From contig JAPKZP010000326.1 in assembly GCA_026393735.1 (NCBI GenBank), positions 1-29,045 of the forward strand: a DNA stretch of 29,045 nucleotides, read 5' to 3'. Source of the stretch: Acidobacteriota bacterium (GTDB lineage: Bacteria; Acidobacteriota; Vicinamibacteria; Vicinamibacterales; JAKQTR01). This document shows positions 13,703 through 22,067 of this stretch, in pieces. The stretch's first letter is position 1, and each line of letters begins with the position of its first letter. The notes beneath the pieces were generated by a model that saw nothing but the letters and a program-made list of their open reading frames with translations, was not told the origin of the DNA and did not search any database. Position numbers and translations under genes: made by a program.

Positions 13703-15970
13703 TCAGGGCAGGTAGAACCGGATCCCGACCCGCACGGTGCGAGGCCAGCCGATGGTCCGGGTCGGCGTCCGGCCCGTGTCGTATCCGGTATCGAAGAGGT
13801 TCTCGACGGCACCAAACACCTGCAGGCGCCGCACAACCTCGCGTGTCGCGGACATGTCGACGACCACGAACCGCCGCAACTCCAGCGTGTTCATGTCGTC
13901 TTCGAACTGGGCGCCGCTCATCCGCGCAGCCGCCGTGAGGGTGACCCACCGGGGCTCGACCCACGTCACCGACGCGCCGAACTGGTACCGCGGCACCTGC
14001 GGGATGAGATTCCCGGCAATTGCCGGTTGCGCCGGCGTCTTCACGAATCGCGAGGCGGTCAGCACTGCCAGGCCTGCAACTGTCAGCGTCGGGTGCGGCC
14101 TCAACTCCGCTTCGATCTCCAGTCCGGACGCCCGGACGGTATCGGTGTTCTGACGTTCCCTGACAGTCAGGGTCGCGCTCGACTGAATGGTCACGTTGGT
14201 GACGGCGTCCGAGAGGCGAGTGCTGAAGCCCGTCACGCGAAGAGACGACGATCGGCGCGACAGCAGCAGCCCGCCCTCGACGCCGACGAAGTGCTCGGGC
14301 GTCAGCAGCGGGTTGGCGTTGGTCAGGGTGTTTCCAGCGCGGAAACCTCGGTACAACTCGTTCAGCGTGGGCGTCCGATGCCCTCCGTAGGCCATGCCAT
14401 GGACGGCCAGCGGGTCCTTCGGACGCCACGCCACGGAAACCCTCGGGCTGAGGAAGTTCGCCCCGTCCCTCTGCGGCGTCATGTCCCGCGACGCCGGCCG
14501 CCACAGATCCACTCGCATGCCCGCGTTCAGGGAGACCGAGGACCGAATGGCCAGGTTCACCCGTGCGTAGACGGCTCCGGCATCCTCGTCGCCACCGGTG
14601 ATGATGGGCCCGGTTGCCACACCGGACACCGAGTACCGCGTCTCGCGTACTTCTGCGTTGGTCCGGTGGCCTTCGGCGCCGACGATCAAGGACTGGCGTC
14701 CGAACGGTCGGATCCACTGGGCCGACCCGTTCATGAAGGTCGTGGGAATCCGCTGATCACTGGTGAGACGTTCAACGTCCCTCGATGCGCTGATCGACGA
14801 GAATGTCTGGAAGTACGACTGCGCGCCGCCGCCGGCCTGAACCGTCCACAGGCCGCCGCCGGCCGAACCGGCCGCCGACGCCGCGAACTGGTGCCAGGAG
14901 GTGTCGTTGCGTTGCAGCGGCGTGCCGTTTCCCCGCTTTTCCGTCTGCACCGAGGCTCGCAGGTCAGCATGCCAGGTGTCCGCGGCGTAGCCGAGCGCCA
15001 GGAATTGCGAACTGGATCGGCTCGTCGCAGGCACATCCACGGGGCCCCGCTCCTCAGGCGCCACGACCGGCGCTCCGTCCGTCTGGAACCACTCGGCTGC
15101 GCCCGCGGCGGTCCACCCTCGCCGCCGCCCGCCTGCGAACAACGAGCCGCGAACGGTTCCGCGTGATCCGCCATCGACGCTGACGCGCACGCGGGGCCGG
15201 TCGCCGCCGAAGGTCAGCATCTGGACCACGCCGCCAAGCGCATCCGCCCCGTACAGGTCGCCGGCCGCACCGCGCACGACCTCGATGCGCTCAATCGCGG
15301 CCACCGGCACACGATCCCAGTAGACCCAGCCGCCGAAGGCATCATTGAGCGGGACGCCGTCGGCGAGGACGACCGTCCGGCTGGCACCCGACGACGACAA
15401 TCCTCGGAGCGTCACGCCCTGCGTGGTCGGGTTGGCGACCCGGGAAGATGTCCGGCGAAACAGGCTGAAGCCCGGCGTCGCGCGCAACACGTCGTCGATG
15501 GCGCCGGCTGCCGCGTTCGAGATCTGGCTGGATGTCAGGACGGAGACGCTCGACGGATCCCTGAGGGCTTGTGTGCCCCGCGACGCCGTGACTGAGACCG
15601 CTTCGGCGAAACCAGCCGGGTGGAGGACCACCCTGACGCCAGCGACGTCGGCCGGGCCGATCAGGACCGACTCAATGGCGTCCGCGAAGCCAAGCGCGGC
15701 AGCGCGGAGCACGTACGCCCCCTGCGGCAGGCCGGCCGCGGCAAACGTCCCATCCGATCCGGCCTTCACGTCGACCGCCCCCGCGGGCGCGGGCTCGATG
15801 CGGATCGATGCCGCCGGCACCGGCGCGCCGGACGTGTCGACCACGATGCCGGAGACCGTGTGCCTGTCGGCGGACTGCCGAACGGCAGAAGCGGCCGGAA
15901 CAGAGACGAGCGTGGCCGCGAGGACGGCGATGATGGAGACGACCCACGCCGCCCGGAAGTCTGGCGCCAT
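13703..15970 (-). CDS. TonB-dependent outer-membrane receptor with N-terminal carboxypeptidase-regulatory domain
   Basis: A 755-residue receptor. After a Sec signal peptide (ending ASAVRQS) comes a carboxypeptidase-regulatory-like domain (VSGIVVDTSGAPVPAASIRI, residues about 38-120). Then comes the plug domain (VSVTASRG, then the TQGVTLRGLSSSGASRTVVL and GVPLNDAFGGWVYWDRVP segments, with RIEVVRGAAGDLYGADALGG), and a full C-terminal barrel ending in VGIRFYLP. Length and ending are normal, so it appears intact. The plug is of the CirA/FepA/BtuB type, so a small chelate, cobamide-like or oligosaccharide ligand is possible; nothing fixes it. The ATG at 15970 is five bases after the stop of the heme/HHH gene, so both are one transcript, probably driven from near the dyad at 16586-16611. 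Confidence 0.9.
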   Translation of the reverse strand: MAPDFRAAWVVSIIAVLAATLVSVPAASAVRQSADRHTVSGIVVDTSGAPVPAASIRIEPAPAGAVDVKAGSDGTFAAAGLPQGAYVLRAAALGFADAIESVLIGPADVAGVRVVLHPAGFAEAVSVTASRGTQALRDPSSVSVLTSSQISNAAAGAIDDVLRATPGFSLFRRTSSRVANPTTQGVTLRGLSSSGASRTVVLADGVPLNDAFGGWVYWDRVPVAAIERIEVVRGAAGDLYGADALGGVVQMLTFGGDRPRVRVSVDGGSRGTVRGSLFAGGRRRGWTAAGAAEWFQTDGAPVVAPEERGPVDVPATSRSSSQFLALGYAADTWHADLRASVQTEKRGNGTPLQRNDTSWHQFAASAAGSAGGGLWTVQAGGGAQSYFQTFSSISASRDVERLTSDQRIPTTFMNGSAQWIRPFGRQSLIVGAEGHRTNAEVRETRYSVSGVATGPIITGGDEDAGAVYARVNLAIRSSVSLNAGMRVDLWRPASRDMTPQRDGANFLSPRVSVAWRPKDPLAVHGMAYGGHRTPTLNELYRGFRAGNTLTNANPLLTPEHFVGVEGGLLLSRRSSSLRVTGFSTRLSDAVTNVTIQSSATLTVRERQNTDTVRASGLEIEAELRPHPTLTVAGLAVLTASRFVKTPAQPAIAGNLIPQVPRYQFGASVTWVEPRWVTLTAAARMSGAQFEDDMNTLELRRFVVVDMSATREVVRRLQVFGAVENLFDTGYDTGRTPTRTIGWPRTVRVGIRFYLP

Positions 15971-15975
15971 CGACG

Positions 15976-16479
15976 TCAGGATCCGCTGAAGACGATGCTT
16001 GCCTTCTCGCGTTCGAGCTTCTCGGCGTCGATCCCGTCGACCCTCTTCAGGTCGTCGAGCGTTGCAAACGCGCCATGGGCGTCGCGGTAGCCCACGATGG
16101 CCCCGGCTTCCTTTTCGGACACGCCGAGCACGGCCTGCATCTCTTCGGCGCCGGCCTTGTTGACGTTCACGAGCCCGAAGTAGCGGGTCATGTACGCCGC
16201 AATCACCTTCGCCTCGTCGTCGGTGGCCGACGCCCCCTTCGCACGCATATCGGCGACCGAGGTCTTCCAGTCCTTCTGCGTCTTTCGTTTTTCGACGGTC
16301 GCGCGGACATCGTGGCAGCCGCCGCAGAGTTCCATCAGGGTCGATCGGCCCTCGGCTTCGGGGAACACGACCTGTCCCGTCTGCGCGGCAACTCCGCACA
16401 CGAGTGCAACGACGACGCCCAAGACGCCGAACGCGAACGGTTGGAGTCGACGCAACATGCTGCCAGGTCTGTGGGTCAT
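15976..16479 (-). CDS. Exported heme-c-motif plus helix-hairpin-helix (ComEA-like) protein
   Basis: A 167-residue protein (or 160 from the ATG at 16458). The hydrophobic leader FAFGVLGVVVALVCGVAAQ is a Sec signal peptide. The next part has LMELCGGCHDVRATV, a CxxCH heme-c motif, followed by a helical stretch ending IAAYMTRYFG as in class I cytochromes; a distal Met may be the M in VADMRAKG. The C-terminal 60 residues carry tandem helix-hairpin-helix motifs (VNVNKAGAEEMQAVLGVSE and the FATLDDLKRVDGID turn) like those of ComEA. ComEA binds DNA in competence, but periplasmic HHH modules may serve protein contacts. The pairing with a TonB receptor five bases downstream suggests a role in electron transfer or in handling cargo at the cell envelope. 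A fused heme and HHH layout is uncommon. Confidence 0.8.
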   Translation of the reverse strand: MTHRPGSMLRRLQPFAFGVLGVVVALVCGVAAQTGQVVFPEAEGRSTLMELCGGCHDVRATVEKRKTQKDWKTSVADMRAKGASATDDEAKVIAAYMTRYFGLVNVNKAGAEEMQAVLGVSEKEAGAIVGYRDAHGAFATLDDLKRVDGIDAEKLEREKASIVFSGS

Positions 16480-16585
16480 GACTTCACTGCCAGAGTGACG
16501 TGTGCAGAAACGGCGCCAGGCCCGTGCCAGGGAATCGGGGCCCAGTTCTTCAGAGAGTACAAGTCTAGCGGGAAGCCTCGCCCAG

Positions 16586-16611
16586 TGTAACCGTCCGCGT
16601 ACCGTTACACC
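16586..16611. promoter_or_regulatory. Conserved operator-like dyad, site B
   Basis: GTGTAACCGT (16586-16595) and ACCGTTACAC (16602-16611), six bases apart, are inverted repeats matching at 9 of 10 positions. It is the most symmetrical site. It lies 106 bp before the proposed start of the heme/HHH gene and overlaps the stop of the MFS gene. Confidence 0.65.
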
Positions 16612-17771
16612 CGTGCCGTGACCCGCCCGACGCGGCCGTCCGGCGGCAGCAGCATCGTGAGCGCCGCCGCGAGCGCCGGCAGCCACGCGATCATCTGCAG
16701 CGCCCGCGTCAGGCCGAGCGCATCGCCCACGAGTCCGACGAGCGGGACCGCCATTCCCCCCGCCCCCCACGCGACCCCCAGCATGAGCGACGAGACGGTG
16801 CCCGTGGCGACGGGCGCGATCATGTGCGCGTAGGTGACGTTGACCGGCAGCGTCGATCCGAGGAAGAAGCCGCCCAGTGTGAGCGCGACGAGCGCCGCCG
16901 GGCCGTGGAGCGACGCAGCGGCCAGCTGCAGCGGCACCGAGAGGAGGAGCGACCACACCATCACACGCCGCGAGCCAAATCGATCGGCCACGGGCCCGCC
17001 TGCGAGCCCGCCGACGCTACCCGCGAGCACGTAGATGCCCATGATGCCGCCTGCCGCGCCGATGGAGATTCCTCGCCCCGTCAGCAGCACCGGAAGAAAC
17101 GTCGAGAATCCCAGCGAGACGACGGTGCGAATCACGACGGCGCCCCACAGCAGCGCCAGGGGCCTTGCATAGGGCCGGAGCGCGGCATAACCCGCGTGCG
17201 CAACGCGCGGGCCGACGGTATCACGGGGAATGGCCCGCTGAATCCAGGCAATCGCGAGCAGCCCGGGTACGGCGAGCAGCGGTGTCCAGTGAAGCCCGAA
17301 GTACTGCACGTAGGGGGCGAAGATCAGCGGCCCGAACGCCCCGCCCACCGCGCCTCCGGTCACGTGGACCGACATGGCGAGCCCGGGGAATCGGCCGCCG
17401 GCTTTGTGCACGAGGCTGGCGGACGCCGGATGGAACGCGGCGTTGCCCAGGCTGCCCACGACCATGATCGTCCCCAGCATCATCGGCGACGTGGCGACAC
17501 CCGCCAGGCTCAGGACGGCGACCGCCAGGAACGGGCCGACAATCACCAGCTGCGCCGCCCGCCCGCGGTCGGCCAGCGGGCCGAACACCATCTGGCCGGC
17601 CGAGTTCGCCAGCATGAATGCCATGGCGATGGTGCCTGCCTGCGCGAGTGACAGGCCGAGGCTGGGGATGAACATCGGCAGCAGCGGGGCGTAGATGCTC
17701 GTGTAGGCGTCGGTGACGAAGTGCGAGGCCGACAACGCCAGCACGGCAGGAGGCACTTTCCGTTCGCTCAA
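16605..17771 (-). CDS. MFS transporter, fosmidomycin-resistance (Fsr)-like
   Basis: About 388 residues with twelve predicted membrane spans. The N-terminal LSASHFVTDAYTSIYAPLLP, then FGPLADRG (motif A region after the second span) and the second-half VADRFGSRR are typical of the major facilitator superfamily. The ASHFVTD opening recalls the Fsr branch. Family members move drugs, sugars or organic acids; the neighbouring iolB makes a sugar or cyclitol-derived cargo plausible, but this is inference. The start chosen is a TTG at 17771 because GAGGTGG lies about seven bases before it and the membrane-spanning part begins soon after; an ATG at 17885 would add a charged leader overlapping the divergent iolB start. 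It shares the upstream dyad at 17820-17845 with iolB. Confidence 0.85.
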   Translation of the reverse strand: MSERKVPPAVLALSASHFVTDAYTSIYAPLLPMFIPSLGLSLAQAGTIAMAFMLANSAGQMVFGPLADRGRAAQLVIVGPFLAVAVLSLAGVATSPMMLGTIMVVGSLGNAAFHPASASLVHKAGGRFPGLAMSVHVTGGAVGGAFGPLIFAPYVQYFGLHWTPLLAVPGLLAIAWIQRAIPRDTVGPRVAHAGYAALRPYARPLALLWGAVVIRTVVSLGFSTFLPVLLTGRGISIGAAGGIMGIYVLAGSVGGLAGGPVADRFGSRRVMVWSLLLSVPLQLAAASLHGPAALVALTLGGFFLGSTLPVNVTYAHMIAPVATGTVSSLMLGVAWGAGGMAVPLVGLVGDALGLTRALQMIAWLPALAAALTMLLPPDGRVGRVTARV

Positions 17772-17819
17772 CGCTTGCCCACCTCGAAAGTTTCCGGTCC
17801 GCTGGAGTTCGCGGGCGGG

Positions 17820-17845
17820 ATGAAACCGTCCCCGTACCGTAACAC
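17820..17845. promoter_or_regulatory. Conserved operator-like dyad, site C, in the MFS/iolB divergent promoter
   Basis: ATGAAACCGT (17820-17829) and ACCGTAACAC (17836-17845) with a six-base spacer CCCCGT. The full 26 bp match site B at 22 positions. It lies 48 bp from the MFS start and 39 bp from the iolB start, so one bound protein could control both directions. Confidence 0.65.
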
Positions 17846-17884
17846 GTCCGCGAACCTCCGGCTTTCTGGCATGATCAGACGCCA

Positions 17885-18739
17885 ATGGACAAGCACCACG
17901 GCTTCCTGTTCAGGCCAGCGGCCATCCCGCCGAATCAGTCGGGCGTCCTGCTGTCGGTCACGCCCGAAGACGCCGAATGGGACACCACCGGGTTCTCTGT
18001 TCGGCGGCTGGTGGCTGGCGATGTCTGGACGGGGAACACCGGGTCTCACGAAGTCGCCCTCATCGTCCTCGGAGGCCGGCTGACGATCGACTGGGGCGAG
18101 GGCGCGCGGTCCATCGGGCGGCGTGCGCACGTCTTCGCCGGCTATCCCTCTGCCGTGTATCTCCCTTGCCGGACGTCATTCGAGGTGCGCGCCGAGACAC
18201 TCGTCGAGCTGGCCGAGGCTCGCGCGCCGTCGCGGATGACGCTGCGCCCCCGCGTCATCGCCCCGGCAGACGTCGAGTGTGAGATTCGCGGCGGCGGGAA
18301 CATGACGCGCCAGATCTCCCGCATCATCAAGCCCGAGCACGAAGCCGACAGGCTGATGATCAACGAGGTCTACACGCCGCCGGGCAACTGGTCGAGCTAT
18401 CCGCCGCACAAGCACGACACCCACAACCCGCCGGCCGAGCTCGCGATGGACGAGTTCTACTACTTCCGGACCGACCACCCCGACGGTTACGGGCTCCTGC
18501 GGCAGTACAACGCTGCGGGCACCGAGGACGACACGGTGACGATCCACGACGGCGACCTGGTGGCACTGCGGAAGGGCTACCACCTGGTAGCAGCCCCACC
18601 GGGCTACAGCGTCTACTACCTGGCCGTGCTCGCCGGCGTCACGCGGTCCATGGCGGCCAGCACCGACCCGCGGTACGTGCACCTGACGAAGAACCAGGGA
18701 CCGCCGGATCCGAGGGTGCCCCTGTTCGGCCGCGACTAG
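17885..18739 (+). CDS. iolB: 5-deoxy-glucuronate isomerase (IolB/KduI family)
   Basis: A 284-residue bicupin of normal family length. The C-terminal cupin has the zinc-binding signature TPPGNWSSYPPHKHDTHN with the HKHD histidines, an acidic DEFYYFR strand further on, and GYHLVAAPPGYSVYYLAVLAG with a further His ligand. The N-terminal cupin shows GNTGSHEVALIVLGG. IolB converts 5-deoxy-glucuronate to 2-deoxy-5-keto-gluconate in myo-inositol catabolism in the cytosol. No other canonical iol gene (iolC, iolD, iolG) is in the window, so its use here may be in a partial or alternative cyclitol or uronate route. ATG at 17885 follows site C closely. The divergent MFS gene is the likely partner for uptake. 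Confidence 0.88.
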   Translation: MDKHHGFLFRPAAIPPNQSGVLLSVTPEDAEWDTTGFSVRRLVAGDVWTGNTGSHEVALIVLGGRLTIDWGEGARSIGRRAHVFAGYPSAVYLPCRTSFEVRAETLVELAEARAPSRMTLRPRVIAPADVECEIRGGGNMTRQISRIIKPEHEADRLMINEVYTPPGNWSSYPPHKHDTHNPPAELAMDEFYYFRTDHPDGYGLLRQYNAAGTEDDTVTIHDGDLVALRKGYHLVAAPPGYSVYYLAVLAGVTRSMAASTDPRYVHLTKNQGPPDPRVPLFGRD

Positions 18740-18743
18740 CGAG

Positions 18744-18893
18744 CAGACCGCGATTCGGGATCGTCGGATGCGGGTGGCCGAGGTGCTTCCCTTTTGCCCG
18801 CAGGCACATCACCGAAGCTCAGCCGAGGACGGAAGGGAACACCTCGGACAGGACCCGCGGCCGACGCACCGGCGACCCCGAATCGCGGTTTGC
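18744..18893. repeat. Long imperfect inverted repeat (foldback)
   Basis: The left arm begins at 18744 and the right arm ends at 18893. The outer ends pair perfectly over 13 bp (ACCGCGATTCGGG at 18747 and CCCGAATCGCGGT on the right), and inner blocks CCGAGGTG...TTCCC and GGGAA...CACCTCGG also pair. Arms of roughly 55-65 bases align with a few mismatches and an insertion in the right arm; the loop is about 25-30 bases. It could be a structured RNA, a strong transcription barrier after iolB, or a small foldback element. Confidence 0.65.
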
Positions 18894-18931
18894 TTTCCAA
18901 CCCTGCCCTGCTCCGGGGCTCCCTGCTCAGC

Positions 18932-18957
18932 CGGCTACCGTGGCGACACGGTAACAT
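18932..18957. promoter_or_regulatory. Conserved operator-like dyad, site D
   Basis: CGGCTACCGT (18932-18941) and ACGGTAACAT (18948-18957), six bases apart; the inner TACCGT/ACGGTA is a perfect inverted repeat. The right half fits the consensus well and the left outer part is degenerate. It ends 100 bp before the ATG of the lipoprotein esterase. Confidence 0.5.
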
Positions 18958-19057
18958 CCCCGTTTCCAAAGCCGTCGTGCACGCATAATCGCGCTCGTGC
19001 GGGGCTGCATGTCCGTGGTGGCCGTGCAGGCCCGCGTGGAAAGGCTGCGATCCATCC

Positions 19058-20698
19058 ATGGCGCGATTGACGCGACTTGTCGTGGCTATGCTGCTGGTCC
19101 TTCTCGTCGCCGGGGTCGGCGGTTGCAGGCGATCGGATCCACCGACACTGATTCAGACCGACAGCGGGATGGTGAATGGCCGCGTGCTCGACTCCGGCGT
19201 GAAGGCGTGGCTGGGCGTGCCGTTCGCGAAGCCGCCGGTTCGGGAGCTGCGGTGGAAAGAGGCGCAGCCGATCACGTGGAAGGGCGTGTACAACGCCGAT
19301 CGCAAGATGCCGGAATGCATCCAGGTGCTGCGCCCGCACAACATCAACCACTACTTCGGTGAGGAGGCAACCAGCGAAGACTGCCTCTACATGAACATCT
19401 GGTCCCCGGCGGGATCGGATGCGAACGCCAGGCTGCCCGTCATTGTGTTCATCTACGGCGGCGGCGGAACGCTCGGGTCGTCCGGGATGGCGAACTACGA
19501 TGGTGAACAGGTCGCGAAGCGCGGCGCCGTCTTTGTCAACTTCAACTACCGGGTCGGTGTGCTCGGGTTCATGGCGCATCCCGAACTGACCAAGGAGCAG
19601 GGAGGCCATTCGGGCAACTACGGCTACCTCGATCAGAGCGCGGCCTTGAAGTGGATTCAGCGCAACATCGCCGCGTTCGGCGGTGACCCGGCGAAGGTGA
19701 TCATCTCGGGCCAGTCGGCGGGCGCCGGGTCGGTCGCCCAGCAGATCTTCAGCCCGCGCTCCCGCGGCCTGTTCCGCGGCGCCGCGATGTTCAGCGCCTG
19801 CAACTACACCACGTCGAACACACCGCTCGCCGAGGCCGAGGCCACCGGCCTCGAGATTCAGAAGCAGTTGGAGGCGGCCAGCCTCGACGACATGCGCCAG
19901 ATTCCGGCCGATCGGATTCTGGCGATTCAGAACGAATTCCAGGTTGGACGAGCCGTCACCGGCGTTCGCACGAGCGGCGTCATCGACGGCTACTTCATGC
20001 CGGACACGAAAGAGGCGATCCTGAAGGCCGGCGGCGCCTCCGACGTGCCCATCATCGCCAGCTTCACGCACGACGAAGCGAACAGCCCCCTGAAGGCCGC
20101 CAAGACCGTCGCGGAGTACAAGGCTGCCGCAAAAGAGCTGTTCAAAGACGCCGCGGAGGAGTTCCTCACGCTCTACCCCGTCGCGTCGGACGCGGAGATT
20201 CCGGCGGTGGCCCAGGAGGCTGCCAACGACGGCGCTGGCCTGTTCAACTCGTGCGCATGCGCGAGCCTCCAGGCGCAGTACCACAAGTCGCCGGCCTTCC
20301 TCACCGTGTTCTCACGCAAGCACCCCTACGTGCCGGGCGTCAAGATCGCCGACCAGGATACCGCCACGATTGGCGCGTACCACACGTCCGAGGTGCCGTA
20401 CTACTTCGGCACGCAGGACGCGTACAACCTGTTCCGTCCAACACGGAACTGGACCCCGTGGGACCGGGAACTCTCGCAGAAGATGACGGCCGTGCTCGTG
20501 GCGTTCGCCAGGACGGGCAATCCGACAACGGCGGGTGTGCAGTGGCCGGCCTGGTCGGCTCAGGCTGAGCGCTACGTCAACTTCGGCGACACAATCGCCC
20601 TGGAAACCGTGAACCGCGCCCGGCTGGATTTCATGGCGAAACACCGGCCGGCACCGATGTCGCCGGGCGGCGCGCCGCGGAGATTCCAGCGCGACTGA
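19058..20698 (+). CDS. Type-B carboxylesterase, lipoprotein
   Basis: A 546-residue enzyme. The leader MARLTRLVVAMLLVLLVAGVGG is followed by Cys in a VGGC lipobox-like site, so it is probably lipid-anchored. The catalytic set is complete: nucleophile Ser in GQSAGAGS (residue 220), an acid in SFTHDEAN, and His 442 in GAYHTSEVPYYFG; the SEDCLYMNIW disulfide segment and the FIYGGGG oxyanion loop are also present. It should cleave carboxylic esters in the periplasm or at the membrane, for example acyl or aryl esters of sugars. It is a paralogue of the product of 10911-12383: both share NHYFGEEA followed by SEDCLY and the TQDAYN segment. That copy lacks the catalytic-His block. A dyad lies 100 bp upstream. 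Confidence 0.9.
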   Translation: MARLTRLVVAMLLVLLVAGVGGCRRSDPPTLIQTDSGMVNGRVLDSGVKAWLGVPFAKPPVRELRWKEAQPITWKGVYNADRKMPECIQVLRPHNINHYFGEEATSEDCLYMNIWSPAGSDANARLPVIVFIYGGGGTLGSSGMANYDGEQVAKRGAVFVNFNYRVGVLGFMAHPELTKEQGGHSGNYGYLDQSAALKWIQRNIAAFGGDPAKVIISGQSAGAGSVAQQIFSPRSRGLFRGAAMFSACNYTTSNTPLAEAEATGLEIQKQLEAASLDDMRQIPADRILAIQNEFQVGRAVTGVRTSGVIDGYFMPDTKEAILKAGGASDVPIIASFTHDEANSPLKAAKTVAEYKAAAKELFKDAAEEFLTLYPVASDAEIPAVAQEAANDGAGLFNSCACASLQAQYHKSPAFLTVFSRKHPYVPGVKIADQDTATIGAYHTSEVPYYFGTQDAYNLFRPTRNWTPWDRELSQKMTAVLVAFARTGNPTTAGVQWPAWSAQAERYVNFGDTIALETVNRARLDFMAKHRPAPMSPGGAPRRFQRD

Positions 20699-20720
20699 GC
20701 GGGACCACGGCCGTCAACTG

Positions 20721-20815
20721 ATGATCCTCGTTGCTCACTGCAGTACGAGACATTCGACCACATGGCGTTCAACGGAAAAGTGTTCGCCACGTTCGCGTCC
20801 GGGACGACGAAGTAG
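20721..20815 (+). pseudogene. Possible remnant of a deleted gene
   Basis: The frame ending in TAG at 20813-20815 reads LQYETFDHMAFNGKVFATF then ASGTTK. It uses GC-ending codons at about 21 of 24 positions, like real genes here, but has no start of its own. An ATG at 20721 (MILVAHC) opens in a different frame just before. This fits a gene whose middle was lost, leaving its first codons and its C-terminus. The product is not recognised. Confidence 0.35.
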
Positions 20816-20835
20816 TCGGACCGAGGAGGATGAGC

Positions 20836-21984
20836 ATGCGATACGTTCGAGTCGGCGCCGGCATTGCGGTGGCGTTGTTCCTGGCCTTCGCGGTCAACGT
20901 GGGGACGCAGGGGCCAACAGGTGCACGCGAGGTGACGGTGAACCCGGACGGCAGCGTCTCGGTCAAGAACGCCGTCGTCCCGCTGCCCGCGATCATGAGC
21001 GAGGGCAGCAAGAAGGTCCTGATGCGCGCCACGGCCACGGAAGGGCCGGGGGCCCCCGTGCCGGTGCCGAGCGGCATCCCGGACATGGCCGAGGTTCGGC
21101 GCGTCTACAACGAGAACCTGAAGCCGGTCGTCGAACACATGAAGGCCGTGTTCCCGGTCGACATCGAGGAAACGACGATCGCGGGAATCTCAGCCGCAAT
21201 CATCACGCCCAAGGGCGGCGTGCCCGAGAAGAACAAGAACCGTCTGTTCCTCAACGGACCGGGCGGCGGGTTCCGCACGGGCGTACGGGGCAATGGGCTG
21301 CTGATCAGCATCCCGGTCGCCGCCACGCTCGGCGTGAAGGTGGTGACGATTACGTATCGCCAGGGGCCGGAGTACAAGTACCCGGCGGCCAGCGAGGACA
21401 TGCTGAAGGTGTGGGACTACTTCACCAAGACCTACAAGCCGGAGAACATCGGTATGGTCGGGTGTTCTGCCGGAGGCAGCCTCGTCACTCACACGACGGC
21501 GTTCCTCATCAAGCAGGGGCGGCCGACCCCGGGTGTGCTCGGGGTCTATTGCGCGGGGCTGGGTTCTACGGGATCGGGCGACTCCCAGTTCATGAGTGCC
21601 CTGTCGGTCACGAACGCGCCGCAGGGCATTACGCAGGTGGCGCCAACGCCACCGGCTGCCGCAGCCGCCGCTGCGGCCACACCGGCGCAGCCGCAGCCGT
21701 CGTACATGGATGGCGCGGACCGGAACGACTTCGGCGTCAACCCGACCGTGGACGAAAAGCTGCTGGCGAAGTGGCCGCCGACCATCTTTTTCACCGGCAG
21801 CCGCGACTTCGCGGCGAGCGGAGCCCGCTACAGCTACCGCAAGCTGATCAAGGTGGGGATCGACTCGCAGATCATGGACTTCGATGGGCTCTACCACGGC
21901 TTCATGACCAACCCTGACTTCCCCGAAGCTCAGGAAGGCTACAAGATCGCCGCGGCGTTTTACGACAGGCACCTCGGGAGGTAG
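20836..21984 (+). CDS. Exported alpha/beta hydrolase of the HSL/acetyl-esterase type
   Basis: A 382-residue protein with a Sec signal peptide (MRYVRVGAGIAVALFLAFAV). ATG at 20836 is preferred because GAGGAGG lies six bases before it; an in-frame ATG at 20830 is too close to that site. The hydrolase part shows a PGGGF oxyanion loop (written NGPGGGF, where the usual form is HGGGF), TYRQGPEYKYPAASED, the nucleophile elbow GCSAGGS, an acid region FTGSRDFAASG and the His in FDGLYHGFM. Between the nucleophile and acid is an Ala/Pro-rich low-complexity insert (residues about 275-300), probably a disordered loop. It probably deacylates small esters outside the cytoplasm. It follows the lipoprotein esterase, probably in one transcript. 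Confidence 0.85.
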   Translation: MRYVRVGAGIAVALFLAFAVNVGTQGPTGAREVTVNPDGSVSVKNAVVPLPAIMSEGSKKVLMRATATEGPGAPVPVPSGIPDMAEVRRVYNENLKPVVEHMKAVFPVDIEETTIAGISAAIITPKGGVPEKNKNRLFLNGPGGGFRTGVRGNGLLISIPVAATLGVKVVTITYRQGPEYKYPAASEDMLKVWDYFTKTYKPENIGMVGCSAGGSLVTHTTAFLIKQGRPTPGVLGVYCAGLGSTGSGDSQFMSALSVTNAPQGITQVAPTPPAAAAAAAATPAQPQPSYMDGADRNDFGVNPTVDEKLLAKWPPTIFFTGSRDFAASGARYSYRKLIKVGIDSQIMDFDGLYHGFMTNPDFPEAQEGYKIAAAFYDRHLGR

Positions 21985-21990
21985 GACGCA

Positions 21991-22019
21991 GGGTGGCGCC
22001 GCTCCCGGCGGCGCCACCC
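21991..22019. terminator. Strong hairpin between convergent genes
   Basis: GGGTGGCGCCGC and GCGGCGCCACCC form a perfect 12-bp stem with a 5-base loop TCCCG. It lies seven bases after the alpha/beta hydrolase stop and before the PQQ gene stop on the other strand. There is no U-tract, so it may need Rho or act as a 3' stabiliser. Confidence 0.55.
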
Positions 22020-22067
22020 GCTACTCGGACGCGTCACGCGGACGCGCCGTGGTGCTCCTGCCCTGCC

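Larger units (their letters stand above)
18740..19057. other. 318-bp intergenic region between iolB and the lipoprotein esterase
   Basis: It holds a 150-bp foldback (18744-18893) and the dyad at 18932-18957. A CATAAT at 18984-18989 may be a -10 for the esterase gene, without a good -35. No credible gene is seen in it. Confidence 0.6.
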
